Shown: positions 28,607 through 38,501 of the stretch, in pieces | Numbering within the stretch: the stretch's first letter is position 1 | Layout: every line of letters starts with the position of its first letter | DNA from: Bradyrhizobium aeschynomenes | GTDB lineage: Bacteria > Pseudomonadota > Alphaproteobacteria > Rhizobiales > Xanthobacteraceae | NCBI RefSeq assembly: GCF_013178945.1 | Contig: NZ_JABFDM010000004.1 | Location: 1-64,000, forward strand | Direction of reading: 5' to 3' | Length of the DNA: 64,000 nucleotides | Translations under genes and position numbers: made by a program | Notes under the pieces: generated by a model | What the model was told of the DNA's origin: nothing | The model's input: the letters and a program-made list of their open reading frames with translations, nothing else | Databases searched by the model: none

Positions 28607-29563
28607 TCACAACCGCCGCAGCGCCACCGTCTCGATCTCGTGGTCCGCGCCCTTCTTCAGGATCAAGGTAGCGCGCGGCCGGGTCGGCAAAATGTTGTCC
28701 TCGAGGTTGGCGAGGTTGGTGCGCTCCCAGATCGCGATCGCGGTGGCGGTGGCCTCTTCGTCCGACAGCAGCGCGTAGCGGTTGAAGTAGGAGCGCGGGT
28801 CGTGGAACGCGGTGTCGCGCAAGGACAGGAAGCGCTTCACGTACCATTTGCGCAGCACCGCCTCGTCGGCGTCGATATAGACCGAGAAGTCGAAGAAGTC
28901 GGACACGACGGGCACCGCCTTGCCGTCGCGCGGCAAGGGTCCCGTCTGCAGCACGTTGACGCCCTCGACGATCAGGATGTCCGGCTGGTCGATCTCGGTC
29001 CACTGATTGGGCACGATGTCGTAGCTGAGATGCGAGTAGACCGGCGCACGCACCGGATGCCGGCCGGCCTTGATGTCCGAGAGGAAGGCGAGCAGCCGTG
29101 CCTTGTCGTAGCTCTCCGGAAAGCCCTTCTTCTGCATCAGGCCCTGCCGTTCGAGCACGGCGTTCGGAAACAGAAAACCGTCGGTGGTGATGAGGTCGAC
29201 CTTGGGCCGCGGCGACCAGCGCGTCAGCAGCGCCTGCAGCACACGCGCGGTGGTCGACTTGCCGACTGACACCGAGCCGGCGACGCCGATGATGTAGGGC
29301 ATCTTGCGGTCGCGGATGCCGAGGAACTGACGCTGCGCGTAGTACAGCCGCTGCGCCGCATCGACATACATCGACAGCAATCGCGACAGCGGCAGGTAGA
29401 TGTCCTCGACCTCCTGAAGATCGAGGCGATCGTGCATCGAGCGCAGTTTTGAGAACTCGCCGGGCTCCAAGGTCATCGGCGTGTCGTTGCGCAGCTCGGC
29501 CCATTGCTGGCGGGTGAAGACGCGGTACGGATTATATTGTTGTTCGGTGGTGCGCATATCCAT
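28607..29563 (-). CDS. coaA: Type I pantothenate kinase
   Basis: 318 residues, normal for bacterial CoaA. The P-loop GSVSVGKS is at 96-103. Family motifs include [53 protein letters not shown] and [14 protein letters not shown]. It phosphorylates pantothenate, the first and regulated step of CoA synthesis; type I enzymes are feedback-inhibited by CoA. It is the last gene of the his cluster, 34 bases after hisE, the usual order in rhizobia. coaE, the final CoA step, is also in this window at 42.7 kb. Confidence 0.96.
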   Translation of the reverse strand: MDMRTTEQQYNPYRVFTRQQWAELRNDTPMTLEPGEFSKLRSMHDRLDLQEVEDIYLPLSRLLSMYVDAAQRLYYAQRQFLGIRDRKMPYIIGVAGSVSVGKSTTARVLQALLTRWSPRPKVDLITTDGFLFPNAVLERQGLMQKKGFPESYDKARLLAFLSDIKAGRHPVRAPVYSHLSYDIVPNQWTEIDQPDILIVEGVNVLQTGPLPRDGKAVPVVSDFFDFSVYIDADEAVLRKWYVKRFLSLRDTAFHDPRSYFNRYALLSDEEATATAIAIWERTNLANLEDNILPTRPRATLILKKGADHEIETVALRRL

Positions 29564-29597
29564 GACGCTGCCCTTCGTTTCCCCCGGCCGTCGCGCC

Positions 29598-29921
29598 CTA
29601 CTCCGTCTTGCGCGACGCCTTTTCTTCCAAGCCCGATTGACCTGTCCGCTTTGCGAGCACGGCCTCGACCTCGTCGAGCCGGATGTCGCGCGACTTCAAC
29701 ACCACCAACAAATGAAACAGCAGATCGGCGCTTTCGGAGATCAGATGCTCACGGTCGGTGCCGACGGCGGCGATCACCGTCTCGACCGCCTCCTCGCCCA
29801 TCTTCTTGGCGCACTGCGCCGGGCCCTTGTCGAGCAGCTTGCGCGTATAGGACGCCTCACCGCCCGCCGCGGCGCGCGCGTCGATGATGGCAGCCAGATC
29901 GTGAAGCGTGAAGCGGGACAT
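29598..29921 (-). CDS. hisE: Phosphoribosyl-ATP pyrophosphohydrolase
   Basis: 107 residues of the all-alpha NTP-pyrophosphatase (MazG-like) fold. The sequences [20 protein letters not shown] and [13 protein letters not shown] carry the metal-binding Glu and Asp residues. It hydrolyses PR-ATP to PR-AMP in the second step of histidine synthesis; here it is a stand-alone protein, not a HisIE fusion. A Lys/Glu-rich tail ends the protein. Gap of 80 bases to hisF and 34 to coaA. Confidence 0.94.
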   Translation of the reverse strand: MSRFTLHDLAAIIDARAAAGGEASYTRKLLDKGPAQCAKKMGEEAVETVIAAVGTDREHLISESADLLFHLLVVLKSRDIRLDEVEAVLAKRTGQSGLEEKASRKTE

Positions 29922-30001
29922 CAGCCAGTTCTCAGGACACGCAGGCCCGCTCCTCAGCGGCCGGACCCGCGTTCATCTAACATTTTTTCGGCGCAATGTC
30001 G

Positions 30002-30778
30002 TCAGGGATCGAGCCGCATCGGCAGGCCCTGACGCAGCATGTGCTCCTTGGCCTGCCGGATGGTAAATTCCCCGAAATGGAAGATCGAGGCGGCGAGCAC
30101 CGCGGTCGCCCTGCCCTGCCGGATGCCGTCGACCAGATGATCGAGATTGCCGACGCCGCCCGAGGCGATCACCGGCACCGGCACGCTGTCGGCCACCGCC
30201 CGGGTCAGCGGCAGGTCGAACCCCTGCCGGGTGCCGTCGCGGTCCATCGAGGTCAGCAGGATTTCGCCGGCACCGAGCGCGACCACCTCCTGGGCATATT
30301 CGATCGCATCGATGCCGGTCGTCTTGCGGCCGCCATGGGTGAAGATTTCCCAGCGCGACCCGCCCCCCGCCCGCGGCACCGACTTGGCGTCGATCGCCAC
30401 CACGATGCACTGCTCGCCGAACTTCTCGGCCGCCTCCTTGACGAACTCGCGCCGCGCCACCGCGGCGGAATTGATCGAGACCTTGTCGGCGCCGGAGCGC
30501 AGCAATGTCTTGATATCGTCGATGGTGCGCACGCCGCCGCCGACCGTCACCGGCATGAAGCAGGCTTCCGCCGTCCGCCGGACGACGTCGAGCATGATGC
30601 CGCGGTTCTCATGGGTCGCGGTGATGTCGAGGAAGCAGAGCTCGTCGGCGCCGGCGGCGTCGTAGGCGACCGCCGCCTCCACCGGATCGCCGGCGTCGCG
30701 CAGATTGACGAAGTTGACGCCCTTGACCACCCGTCCGTCCTTGACGTCGAGGCAGGGAATGACACGGACCTTGAACAT
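30002..30778 (-). CDS. hisF: Imidazole glycerol phosphate synthase, cyclase subunit
   Basis: 258-residue TIM barrel. The catalytic general acid/base Asp11 is in [18 protein letters not shown] and Asp129 in VVAIDAKS; phosphate-binding loops VGGGVRT and ASGGVGN are intact. It takes ammonia from HisH and converts PRFAR to imidazole glycerol phosphate and AICAR. It lies 11 bases after hisA and is evidently in one operon with it. Confidence 0.97.
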   Translation of the reverse strand: MFKVRVIPCLDVKDGRVVKGVNFVNLRDAGDPVEAAVAYDAAGADELCFLDITATHENRGIMLDVVRRTAEACFMPVTVGGGVRTIDDIKTLLRSGADKVSINSAAVARREFVKEAAEKFGEQCIVVAIDAKSVPRAGGGSRWEIFTHGGRKTTGIDAIEYAQEVVALGAGEILLTSMDRDGTRQGFDLPLTRAVADSVPVPVIASGGVGNLDHLVDGIRQGRATAVLAASIFHFGEFTIRQAKEHMLRQGLPMRLDP

Positions 30779-30789
30779 GCTGCTCTCCC

Positions 30790-31524
30790 CTACCCGCGCG
30801 CCGCGCGGATCAGCGCCAGCGCCTCGGCCGGATGGAGCCGCCCGTCATAGAGCGCGCGGCCGGCGATGGCGCCTTCGAGCTTTTTCGCACGCGGCGTGAG
30901 CATCGCCTTGACGTCGTCGATCGAAGCGAGGCCGCCGGAGGCGATCACGGGAATCGAAATCGCGTCGCCGAGCGCGATCGTGGCGTCGAGGTTGAGGCCC
31001 TTGAGCAGGCCATCGCGCGCAATATCGGTGAAGATGATCGCGGCGACGCCGGCGTCCTCGAACCGCTTGGCGATATCGAGTGCGGTGACTTCGGACGTCT
31101 CGGCCCAGCCTTCGACCGCAACCTTGCCGTCGCGGGCGTCGAGGCCGACGGCAACGCGGCCGGGAAAGGCTTTCGCGGCGGTCTTCACCAGCTCGGGATC
31201 GCGCACCGCGGCGGTGCCGATGATGACGCGGGTGATGCCCTTGCCGAGCCAGGCTTCGACGGTCTTGAGATCGCGGATGCCGCCGCCGAGCTGCACCGGC
31301 ATCTTCACGACCTTCAGCATCGCCTCGACGGCCTGCGCATTCATCGGCTTGCCGGCGAAGGCGCCGTCGAGATCGACAACGTGCAGATACTCGAAGCCCT
31401 GGTCGGCGAAGCTCTTCGCCTGGGCGGCGGGATCGAGGTTGAACACCGTGGCGCGCGCCATGTCGCCCTGCTCGAGGCGCACGCACTGGCCGTTCTTCAG
31501 ATCGATGGCAGGAAACAGGATCAT
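30790..31524 (-). CDS. hisA: Phosphoribosylformimino-5-aminoimidazole carboxamide ribotide isomerase
   Basis: 244-residue TIM barrel homologous to HisF. The catalytic Asp8 is in [14 protein letters not shown] and Asp129 in [15 protein letters not shown], with phosphate loops QLGGGIRD and ASGGLAS. It carries out the Amadori isomerisation of ProFAR to PRFAR, the substrate of HisHF. The order hisH-hisA-hisF is conserved in rhizobia. Confidence 0.97.
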   Translation of the reverse strand: MILFPAIDLKNGQCVRLEQGDMARATVFNLDPAAQAKSFADQGFEYLHVVDLDGAFAGKPMNAQAVEAMLKVVKMPVQLGGGIRDLKTVEAWLGKGITRVIIGTAAVRDPELVKTAAKAFPGRVAVGLDARDGKVAVEGWAETSEVTALDIAKRFEDAGVAAIIFTDIARDGLLKGLNLDATIALGDAISIPVIASGGLASIDDVKAMLTPRAKKLEGAIAGRALYDGRLHPAEALALIRAARG

Positions 31525-31584
31525 GTCTGATGTCTTTCAAGAGCGTGCCCTACCCGCATGTTGCAGCGAGCAGGATGGCAGCGC

Positions 31585-32235
31585 TCACGGCTTCCACTTC
31601 AGGAAGTTGGAAATGAGGGCGAGACCGAAACGCTGGCTCTTCTCGGGATGGAATTGCGTGCCGATGGCGGTGTCCTTGCCGACAACAGCGGTGATCGGCC
31701 CGCCGTAATCGGCGCGCGCCAGCACCTCGTTCTCGTTGACCGCATTCAAGTGATAGGAGTGCACGAAATACGCGTGCAGTCCTTTCGGCCCGAGCGGCAG
31801 CTTCTCCAGCACCGGATGCTCTTGCAGCACATCGAGCGTATTCCAGCCCATGTGCGGGATCTTCAGGCTCTCGTCGCGAGGCGTGATCTTCTCGACGTCA
31901 CCCGAGACCCAGTCGAAGCCGTCGGTCGTGACATGCTCCTTGCCCCGCGTCGCCATCAGCTGCATGCCGACGCAGATGCCGAAGAACGGCCGCGCCTTGT
32001 GGCGCACGGCCTCGGTCATCGCCTCCAGCATGCCGTCGACCGCGTCGAGGCCACGGCGGCAATCGGCGAAGGCGCCGACACCGGGCAGCACGATGCGGTC
32101 GGCGCGATACACCGTGTCGGGATCACGGGTCACCACGACCTTCTGCGGATCTTCCATGCTGCGCGCGGCGCGCTCGAACGCTTTCGCGGCGGAATGCAGA
32201 TTGCCGGAGCCGTAATCGATGATTGCGACGCTCAT
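31585..32235 (-). CDS. hisH: Imidazole glycerol phosphate synthase, glutamine amidotransferase subunit
   Basis: 216-residue class I glutaminase. The nucleophile is Cys88 (GICVGMQLM) and the triad is completed by His196 and Glu198 (TQFHPEKS). It releases ammonia for HisF. Its ATG at 32235 overlaps the stop of the upstream DUF2628 gene by four bases (ATGA), implying translational coupling. Confidence 0.97.
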   Translation of the reverse strand: MSVAIIDYGSGNLHSAAKAFERAARSMEDPQKVVVTRDPDTVYRADRIVLPGVGAFADCRRGLDAVDGMLEAMTEAVRHKARPFFGICVGMQLMATRGKEHVTTDGFDWVSGDVEKITPRDESLKIPHMGWNTLDVLQEHPVLEKLPLGPKGLHAYFVHSYHLNAVNENEVLARADYGGPITAVVGKDTAIGTQFHPEKSQRFGLALISNFLKWKP

Positions 32236-32756
32236 CGTCCACCTCCGGGTTCGGGGAACAAGCCAATGATGCTCGCATGGGGCAGCGGCGGCGGATGCTG
32301 TCCATTGCCGTTGTCACGCGTCGGCGGTGCGGCGCCGCGATCGACGGTGTAGTTGTCGTAACCGAGATCGCTGCGCCTTGCGGCCCAGCGCTCGAAGAAG
32401 CGACGCTCGGCGGCGTCGAGATCGTCGGCCACGACGACATCGAGCTGGCGCCATTTGCCGCGCGAGTAGCTCCAGCGCTTGAGGCTGGAGGCTTCGAGCC
32501 CGAGCAGGACCGCGAGCAGCAGATCGACCAGCGCAATCGTGCCGCCGCCGATCCCGATCCGGACCAGCAGAACGTCGACGACGATCATCAGCGCGATCCA
32601 GCCGAGCATCGCGAGCCACAGACGGTGCCAGGCCAGCCAGACGGCGCCGAGCACGGCGGCCCAGAAATGGAAGCCGTCGCGGATGAACACGAAGCGATCC
32701 GTCGAACGCAGATCGGCCCCGGCGGCGAGGGGAGCGTGGATCGTATAGACGGGCAT
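32232..32756 (-). CDS. DUF2628 domain-containing membrane protein
   Basis: 174 residues from ATG 32756 (AAGGGA upstream), beginning [20 protein letters not shown]. After this strand-rich N terminus there is a hydrophobic region with about three membrane segments ([52 protein letters not shown]), then a soluble tail with [31 protein letters not shown]2628 proteins sit in the his operon of many Hyphomicrobiales but their role is unknown; nothing in the sequence suggests histidine chemistry. It overlaps hisH by four bases. Confidence 0.85.
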   Translation of the reverse strand: MPVYTIHAPLAAGADLRSTDRFVFIRDGFHFWAAVLGAVWLAWHRLWLAMLGWIALMIVVDVLLVRIGIGGGTIALVDLLLAVLLGLEASSLKRWSYSRGKWRQLDVVVADDLDAAERRFFERWAARRSDLGYDNYTVDRGAAPPTRDNGNGQHPPPLPHASIIGLFPEPGGGR

Positions 32757-32781
32757 GTCGATAATCCCTTGGGGGAGGCGA

Positions 32782-33375
32782 TCAGCCGCCGAGCTGACCC
32801 TTGGTGGATGGCACTTCGCCCTGGTTGCGCGGGTCGATCGCGAGCGCTGCGCGCAACGCCCGCGCCAGACCCTTGAAGCAGGATTCGGCGATATGATGGG
32901 CGTTCTCGCCGTACAGCGTCTCGACATGCAGGGTGATGCCGGCATTCATGGCAAACGCATTGAACCATTCGCGCACCAGCTCGGTGTCGAATTCGCCGAT
33001 CTTGTCGCGCGCAAACGTCGTGCGGAACACCAGCATCGGCCGCCCCGACACGTCGATCACGACCCGGGTCAGCGTCTCGTCCATCGGCATGTGGATCGAG
33101 GCGTAGCGGGTGATGCCGGCCATGTCGCCGAGCGCCTGGCGCACGGCCTGGCCGAGGGCGATGCCGACATCCTCGGTGGTGTGGTGGAAGTCGATGTGCA
33201 GGTCGCCGACCGCCTTGACGGTCATGTCGATGCGGGAATGCCGGGCGAGCAGATCCAGCATGTGATCGAAGAAGCCGATACCGGTCGCAATGTTCACGAC
33301 GCCGGTGCCGTCGAGGTTCACGGACACCTCGATATCGGTCTCTTTGGTCTTGCGCTTGATGGTCGCGCTACGCAT
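32782..33375 (-). CDS. hisB: Imidazoleglycerol-phosphate dehydratase
   Basis: 197 residues, a stand-alone dehydratase without the phosphatase domain of enterobacterial HisB. Two manganese-binding repeats are visible: [12 protein letters not shown] and [15 protein letters not shown] in the first half, and [23 protein letters not shown] in the second. It converts IGP to imidazole acetol phosphate. It is the first gene of the his cluster, and divergent from hslV over 195 bases. Confidence 0.96.
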   Translation of the reverse strand: MRSATIKRKTKETDIEVSVNLDGTGVVNIATGIGFFDHMLDLLARHSRIDMTVKAVGDLHIDFHHTTEDVGIALGQAVRQALGDMAGITRYASIHMPMDETLTRVVIDVSGRPMLVFRTTFARDKIGEFDTELVREWFNAFAMNAGITLHVETLYGENAHHIAESCFKGLARALRAALAIDPRNQGEVPSTKGQLGG

Positions 33376-33570
33376 GGGGTCAGCTTTCCCTTGAAAACGC
33401 GGCCCTTTTATCAGGCGGATGACACCTTAGCTACTGCGGGATGACGTGCTCCGGGCTTGATCTCGGGCCATGGTGAGCGGATTTCAAGGCCTGACGGGGC
33501 AGGGCAGCGACCCGGTAATTGTATCCCAACCCCTGAGCGCCTAAATCAGGCCATCAACCAGGGACTTTCC

Positions 33571-34131
33571 ATGCACGCATCCTCCCATGAGCCCACCGTC
33601 TGGCACGGCACCACGATCCTGACCGTCCGCAAGGGGGGCAGGGTGGTCGTGGGCGGCGACGGCCAGGTCTCGATCGGCCAGACCGTGATCAAGTCCAACG
33701 CCCGCAAGGTGCGCAAGCTCGGCAAGGGCGACGTGATCGGCGGCTTCGCCGGCGCCACGGCGGATGCGTTTACCCTGTTCGAGCGGCTGGAGAGCAAGCT
33801 CGAGCAATATCCGGGGCAGCTGACCCGGGCGGCCGTCGAGCTCGCCAAGGACTGGCGGACCGACCGCTATCTGCGCCGGCTGGAGGCGATGATGATCGTC
33901 GCCGACAAGGAGGTCTCGCTGGTCCTGACCGGGACCGGCGACGTGCTGGAGCCGGAGGCGGGCGTGATGGCGATCGGCTCAGGCGGCAATTACGCGCTGG
34001 CGGCCGCGCGGGCGCTGATCGACACCGACAAGGACGCCGAGAGCATCGTGCGCAAGTCGCTCGACATCGCCGCCGACATCTGCGTCTACACCAACCGCAA
34101 CATCACCATCGAAGCGTTGTCGGCCGAGTAG
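33571..34131 (+). CDS. hslV: ATP-dependent protease HslVU, peptidase subunit
   Basis: 186 residues from ATG 33571. A 13-residue propeptide ends in WHG and the catalytic N-terminal Thr of the mature protein is the first Thr of [10 protein letters not shown] (residue 14). The proteasome-beta-like fold is complete ([34 protein letters not shown]). HslV dodecamers bind HslU hexamers to degrade misfolded proteins, typically under heat stress. Two genes (DUF2585 and GNAT) lie between it and hslU. I did not find a convincing sigma-32 promoter in the hisB/hslV gap. Confidence 0.95.
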   Translation: MHASSHEPTVWHGTTILTVRKGGRVVVGGDGQVSIGQTVIKSNARKVRKLGKGDVIGGFAGATADAFTLFERLESKLEQYPGQLTRAAVELAKDWRTDRYLRRLEAMMIVADKEVSLVLTGTGDVLEPEAGVMAIGSGGNYALAAARALIDTDKDAESIVRKSLDIAADICVYTNRNITIEALSAE

Positions 34132-34134
34132 ACG

Positions 34135-34734
34135 ATGACCGCGGGCGAGATCAGTATCGCGTCCCGCCGATCGCCCGGGCTGTGGCTCGGGCTCGTCGTC
34201 GCGCTGCTGATTCTGCAAGCCGCGATCCTGTTCGCGATGGGCCGGCTGCCGATCTGCGCCTGCGGGACCGTGAAGCTGTGGCATGGCGTGGTGCAGAGCT
34301 CGGAGAACTCCCAGCATCTCACCGACTGGTACACGTTCTCCCACATCATCCACGGCTTCCTGTTCTATGCGCTGACGATCTTGGTGCTGCCGTTCCTGCC
34401 CTGGCAGGGCCGGCTGATCGTCGCGATGCTGATCGAGGGCGCCTGGGAGCTGGTGGAGAACTCCAGTCTCATCATCGAGCGCTATCGTGCCGCCACGATC
34501 TCGCTGGATTATTTCGGCGACAGCATCGTGAACTCGGTCGGCGACACCATGGCGATGATGACCGGCTTCCTGCTGGCGCGCGTGCTGCCGGTCTGGCTGA
34601 CGGTACTGATTGCCATCGTGTTCGAGATCGGCGTCGGCCTGCACATCCGCGACAACCTGACGCTCAACATTTTGATGCTGATCTATCCGACCGAAGCGAT
34701 CCGGCAGTGGCAGGCCGGGCCGCCGCTGCTGTGA
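34135..34734 (+). CDS. DUF2585 (UPF0314) integral membrane protein
   Basis: 199 residues, three bases after hslV. Four to five membrane segments (about 16-36, 70-92, 93-108, 136-165, 172-190), with conserved [51 protein letters not shown] and [13 protein letters not shown]. The repeated His, Glu and Asp residues near the membrane surface hint at a metal site, which is inference. The family is confined mostly to alphaproteobacteria and often sits beside hslV; no function is known. Confidence 0.88.
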   Translation: MTAGEISIASRRSPGLWLGLVVALLILQAAILFAMGRLPICACGTVKLWHGVVQSSENSQHLTDWYTFSHIIHGFLFYALTILVLPFLPWQGRLIVAMLIEGAWELVENSSLIIERYRAATISLDYFGDSIVNSVGDTMAMMTGFLLARVLPVWLTVLIAIVFEIGVGLHIRDNLTLNILMLIYPTEAIRQWQAGPPLL

Positions 34735-34747
34735 GGGCAGGGCGGCG

Positions 34748-35260
34748 ATGACTATTGGCTTCCGTCCGATGACCGAAGACGATCTGCCGGCCGTCCGCGA
34801 CTGGCTGCAGCAGCCGCATGTCCGGGAATGGTGGGGCGATCCGGACGAGCAGTATGCCTTGATCGATGGCGACCGCGACGAGCCGGCCATGGATCAGTAC
34901 ATCATGCTGATGGATGGGGAAGCGGCCGGCTACCTGCAGTGCTACGCCCTCACCGCGTGGAACGACGGCTTCGGGCCGCAGCCGGACGCCACCCGCGGCA
35001 TCGACCTGTTTATCGCCGGACATGAGCGCATCGGGCGGGGTCACGGCGCCCTCGCCATCCAGGCTTTTTGTGACCTGATGCTTCAGCGCGGCGTCCCGCG
35101 CGTGGTCACCGACCCCTCGCCGGCCAATGTGCGCGCCATCCGCGCCTATGAAAAGGCGGGATTCCGGCGCGAGCGCCTGGTCGACACGCCGGATGGCCCG
35201 GCGCTGCTGATGTCCTGCGATCCCGCCGACTTGCCTCGCCGCCCATCCGAGCCTAGCTAG
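34748..35260 (+). CDS. GNAT family N-acetyltransferase (AAC(6')-like)
   Basis: 170 residues from ATG 34748 (AGGGCGG upstream). The acetyl-CoA motif is ERIGRGHGALAIQAF near 98-112, and PSPANVRAIRAYEKAGF is the typical motif B. The N terminus (FRPMTEDDLPAVRDWLQQPHVREWWGD) resembles aminoglycoside 6'-acetyltransferase relatives, but many chromosomal members act on other amines, so resistance should not be inferred. It lies 14 bases after DUF2585 and 6 before hslU, within the hslV-hslU transcript. Confidence 0.85.
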   Translation: MTIGFRPMTEDDLPAVRDWLQQPHVREWWGDPDEQYALIDGDRDEPAMDQYIMLMDGEAAGYLQCYALTAWNDGFGPQPDATRGIDLFIAGHERIGRGHGALAIQAFCDLMLQRGVPRVVTDPSPANVRAIRAYEKAGFRRERLVDTPDGPALLMSCDPADLPRRPSEPS

Positions 35261-35266
35261 AGCCTC

Positions 35267-36571
35267 ATGACCGACTTTTCCCCTCGTGAAATCGTCTCCG
35301 AACTCGACCGCTTCATCGTCGGCCAGGCCGACGCCAAGCGCGCGGTCTCCATCGCGCTCCGCAACCGCTGGCGGCGGCTGCAGCTCGACGCGGGCCTGCG
35401 CGAAGAGGTGCTGCCGAAGAACATCCTGATGATCGGGCCGACCGGCGTCGGCAAGACAGAGATCGCGCGGCGGCTGGCCAAGCTTGCGGGCGCACCGTTC
35501 CTCAAGGTCGAGGCGACCAAGTTCACCGAGGTCGGCTATGTCGGCCGCGACGTCGAGCAGATCATCCGCGACCTCGTCGAGGTCGCGATCGCCCAGGTCC
35601 GGGAGCGCAAGCGCAAGGACGTCGCCGCGCGCGCGCAGCTCGCAGCCGAGGAGCGCGTGCTCGACGCGCTGGTCGGCGCCAATTCGAGTGCTGCGACGCG
35701 CGACTCGTTCCGCCGCAAGCTGCGCGCCGGCGAGCTCAACGACAAGGAGATCGAGATCGAGACACAGTCGTCGGGCGGCGGCATGCCGATGTTCGAGATC
35801 CCGGGCATGCCGGGCGCGCAGATGGGCGCGATCTCGATCGGCGACATTTTCGGCAAGCTCGGCGGCCGCACCAAGACGCGGCGGGTCACGGTCGAGGCTT
35901 CTCACGACCTTCTGATCGCCGAGGAGTCCGACAAGCTGCTCGACAGCGACCAGCTGGTGCAGGAGGCGATCAGCGTGGTCGAGAACAACGGCATCGTGTT
36001 CCTCGACGAGATCGACAAGATCTGCGTGCGCGAGAACCGCCACGGCGGCGACGTCTCCCGCGAGGGCGTGCAGCGCGACCTGCTGCCGCTGATCGAAGGC
36101 ACCACCGTCTCGACCAAGCACGGCGCGGTCAAGACCGACCACATCCTGTTCATCGCCTCGGGCGCGTTCCATATCGCCAAGCCCTCCGATCTCCTTCCGG
36201 AGCTGCAGGGCCGCCTGCCGATCCGCGTCGAGCTGCAGGCGCTGACGCGCGACGACATGCGCCGCATCCTGACCGAGCCGGAGGCGTCGCTGATCAAGCA
36301 ATATGTCGCGCTGATGAAGACCGAAGGCGTCACGCTCGACATCACTGACGATGCCATCGACGCCCTGGCCGACATCGCGGTTGCGGTGAACTCGACGGTC
36401 GAGAACATCGGCGCCCGCCGGCTGCAGACGGTGATGGAGCGGGTGCTCGACGAGATCTCGTTCACGGCATCGGACCGCAACGGCGAGACCATGCGCGTCG
36501 ACGCCGCCTATGTGCAGCAGCACATCGGCGACCTCGCAAAGAACGCGGATCTGAGCCGGTTTATTCTGTAA
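35267..36571 (+). CDS. hslU: ATP-dependent protease HslVU, ATPase subunit
   Basis: 434 residues. The AAA+ core has Walker A GPTGVGKT (57-64) and Walker B VFLDEIDK (about 244-251). The variable I-domain inserted between them (about 110-215) includes a Gly/Met-rich stretch, the pore motif GYVGRDVE is near 88-95, and the C terminus ends with the DLSRFIL peptide that docks into HslV to open it. It unfolds substrates for HslV. Full length. Confidence 0.97.
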   Translation: MTDFSPREIVSELDRFIVGQADAKRAVSIALRNRWRRLQLDAGLREEVLPKNILMIGPTGVGKTEIARRLAKLAGAPFLKVEATKFTEVGYVGRDVEQIIRDLVEVAIAQVRERKRKDVAARAQLAAEERVLDALVGANSSAATRDSFRRKLRAGELNDKEIEIETQSSGGGMPMFEIPGMPGAQMGAISIGDIFGKLGGRTKTRRVTVEASHDLLIAEESDKLLDSDQLVQEAISVVENNGIVFLDEIDKICVRENRHGGDVSREGVQRDLLPLIEGTTVSTKHGAVKTDHILFIASGAFHIAKPSDLLPELQGRLPIRVELQALTRDDMRRILTEPEASLIKQYVALMKTEGVTLDITDDAIDALADIAVAVNSTVENIGARRLQTVMERVLDEISFTASDRNGETMRVDAAYVQQHIGDLAKNADLSRFIL

Positions 36572-36610
36572 CCGTCGGACCTATTGCCCGAGCGGTCACA
36601 ACGAATTCCG

Positions 36611-36737
36611 CTGTCGTCCCGGCGAACGCCGAGACCCATAATCACCAAAGTTGATTGCGACTCGCGATGGCGGCTCCACCCTTGCCTCACCACAAACGCC
36701 GGTGGCTATGGGTCCCGGCTCAAGGCCGGGACGACAG
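36611..36737. repeat. Palindromic intergenic element (CTGTCGTCCCGG family)
   Basis: Terminal inverted arms CTGTCGTCCCGG (36611-36622) and CCGGGACGACAG (36726-36737) each continue into a local hairpin (CCGGCGAACGCCG; GTCCCGGCTCAAGGCCGGGAC), with ACCCATAATC / GCTATGGGT partly complementary inside. It lies between hslU and the membrane-protein gene. Confidence 0.72.
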
Positions 36738-36788
36738 TGGGGGGTGGGGTAAGGACCTCCTGAACATCAGCGTCCGCTCGGCCGCCGC

Positions 36789-37910
36789 ATGACCGGCGCG
36801 TACAGCAGACACTGGCGATTGATGCTCGCCGTCAACGCCGCCATGATGGTCGGCGTTTTCCTGCACAAGCTCACGCTGCCGCCCTACATTCCCTACATCC
36901 ATCTGCTCGTCGACTATCACTTCGGCTTCATCAAGCGGGCGCTGATCGGGGCGATCGTGGGGCTGTTCGCCGCGAAGGTACCCGTCTCGCTGGTGTTCGC
37001 GTTGGCGGGCAGCATCTGGCTGATGACCTTCGCATTGTTCATTCATCTCTTCCGCCGGACATTCGGATCGAGCGGCTCGCAGCTGCCGCTGTTCGTGTTC
37101 ACCGCCGGCTCGCCGTTCGTGTTCAAGAACTTCCTGTTCACCCTCGGCCATTTCGACATCTATGGCTGCCTCGGCGCCATCATCCTGTTGCTGTTGCCGG
37201 CGAGCTCGCTTGCTTACGTGCTGCTCGCGGCGCTCATCTCGGCGGTGCTGGTGCTGATCCACCACATCCATCTCTTGATGTACGTGCCGACCATCACCGC
37301 GATCGTCGTGCTGCGCTACTATCTCGCCCGCAGCATCGCACCACGCGATATCGTCGTTGGCGCGGCTGCGCTGCTCGGCCTCGGCGCGCTGTTCCTCGCG
37401 GCGCAATTCCTCGGCACGATGCCGTTGCCGGAGGCGGATTTCGTGAGCTATCTGAAAACGCGCATGGTCGATCCGTCGCGCACCGAGCTGCTGCAATTCG
37501 CCTATGTCTGGTACCAGCCGCTGGCCAAGGAGGTGCAGGATACCTGGGCGCGGCTGCCGTCGAATCTGCTCGGCGTGCCCGTCTATGCGCTGCTGCTCTG
37601 GCTACATCTGCCGCTGTGGCGGACCCTGCAAAATCACATCGGTGCGCTCGAGCACCAGCGCCACCGGCAGACCGTCATCGCAGCACTCTTGGTGATCAGC
37701 CTCGCCTATCTCGTGATGTTCGCGATGGTGTTCGACTATTCGCGCTGGATCTCGAGCTGGGTGATCTGCCTGGTGCTGATGCTGCACGCCGTGAAGACGC
37801 TGCCGGCGAGCAAACAGATCTCCGCCATCGATGCCGATGACCGCAAGACGACCATCCTCGGCTGGATAGTGACCGCGCTGCCGCGCGTCGGCATCATCCG
37901 GCCGTTCTGA
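36789..37910 (+). CDS. Polytopic membrane protein, unknown function
   Basis: 373 residues with about nine hydrophobic segments spread over its length and a short basic cytoplasmic tail. Distinctive pieces include HLLVDYHFGFIKRALIG, FTAGSPFVFKNFLFTLGHFDIYG and LVMFAMVFDYSRWISSWV. The spacing and conserved Asp/His at membrane edges recall EpsG-like or glycan-export membrane proteins, but I do not recognise the family. No ribosome site decides between Met1 and Met12. It stands alone between a palindrome and the convergent smr gene (3-base gap). Confidence 0.7.
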   Translation: MTGAYSRHWRLMLAVNAAMMVGVFLHKLTLPPYIPYIHLLVDYHFGFIKRALIGAIVGLFAAKVPVSLVFALAGSIWLMTFALFIHLFRRTFGSSGSQLPLFVFTAGSPFVFKNFLFTLGHFDIYGCLGAIILLLLPASSLAYVLLAALISAVLVLIHHIHLLMYVPTITAIVVLRYYLARSIAPRDIVVGAAALLGLGALFLAAQFLGTMPLPEADFVSYLKTRMVDPSRTELLQFAYVWYQPLAKEVQDTWARLPSNLLGVPVYALLLWLHLPLWRTLQNHIGALEHQRHRQTVIAALLVISLAYLVMFAMVFDYSRWISSWVICLVLMLHAVKTLPASKQISAIDADDRKTTILGWIVTALPRVGIIRPF

Positions 37911-37913
37911 CAA

Positions 37914-38489
37914 TCAGCCGCGCGGCCGACGGATGCGGACGTAGAGCGCGCCGGCGCCGCCGTGGCCGACATGGGCTTCCTCGAAACCGACAATCAGCGA
38001 GCGGAATTCCGGCAGGCTCAGCCAGTGCGGCACCTGCCGCCGGAGCACGCCGCGTTCGGGATCCGCGCCGATAGTGCCCTTGCCGGTGATGACGAGCACG
38101 AAGGTCAGTCCGTCATGCTGGGCGCGATGCAGGAAATGATGCAGCGCCTGGTGCGCGCGGCTCTGGGTCATGCCGTGCAGGTCGAGCCGGGCGTCGATCT
38201 CGCTGCGGCCGCGCGACAGTTTCGAGCGTTCCTTCCGCCCGAGCGAGACCAGCGGCGGGATCGCCGGCCTGACCGGCTTGGGGATGACAACGGGCGCGAC
38301 CGGTCGCGGCGTCGTCATCGCTTTGTCGGCCTGCGGCTCGGCCGTTGCCATTGGCGGGTGGAGCCGCAGCGGACGCGGCGTCTTGCGCAGCGGCTTAACT
38401 TGGCGGGCGACCGTCTCCCAAAGCACCCGCTCGTCCTCGGAGAGGCCGCGCTTGCGACGGCCGCGCGGCGGCTCGGGATCATGTGACAT
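37914..38489 (-). CDS. Smr/MutS2-type endonuclease domain protein
   Basis: 191 residues. The N-terminal half is basic and Pro-rich (RGRRKRGLSEDERVLWETVARQVKPL is the usual start of alphaproteobacterial members). The Smr domain is about 95-185 with the motifs RLDLHGMTQSRAHQAL and VLVITGKGTIG. Stand-alone Smr proteins nick or cleave nucleic acid and are tied to DNA repair or ribosome rescue; the exact target here is unknown. It starts 12 bases after the mltA stop and is probably co-transcribed with it. Confidence 0.87.
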   Translation of the reverse strand: MSHDPEPPRGRRKRGLSEDERVLWETVARQVKPLRKTPRPLRLHPPMATAEPQADKAMTTPRPVAPVVIPKPVRPAIPPLVSLGRKERSKLSRGRSEIDARLDLHGMTQSRAHQALHHFLHRAQHDGLTFVLVITGKGTIGADPERGVLRRQVPHWLSLPEFRSLIVGFEEAHVGHGGAGALYVRIRRPRG

Positions 38490-38501
38490 GGCAACGGCGG
38501 T

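Noticed and set aside
28172..28778. Short frames in the 28.1-28.8 kb gap on both strands
   Set aside because: Created by the palindromic elements; they have no ribosome site and no protein character.
33376..33570. Possible heat-shock (sigma-32) promoter before hslV
   Set aside because: CTTGAT is present near 33460 but no matching -10 element lies at the right distance.
34748..35260. Aminoglycoside resistance gene
   Set aside because: The GNAT protein resembles AAC(6') relatives only generally and sits in a conserved housekeeping operon, so a resistance label is not justified.
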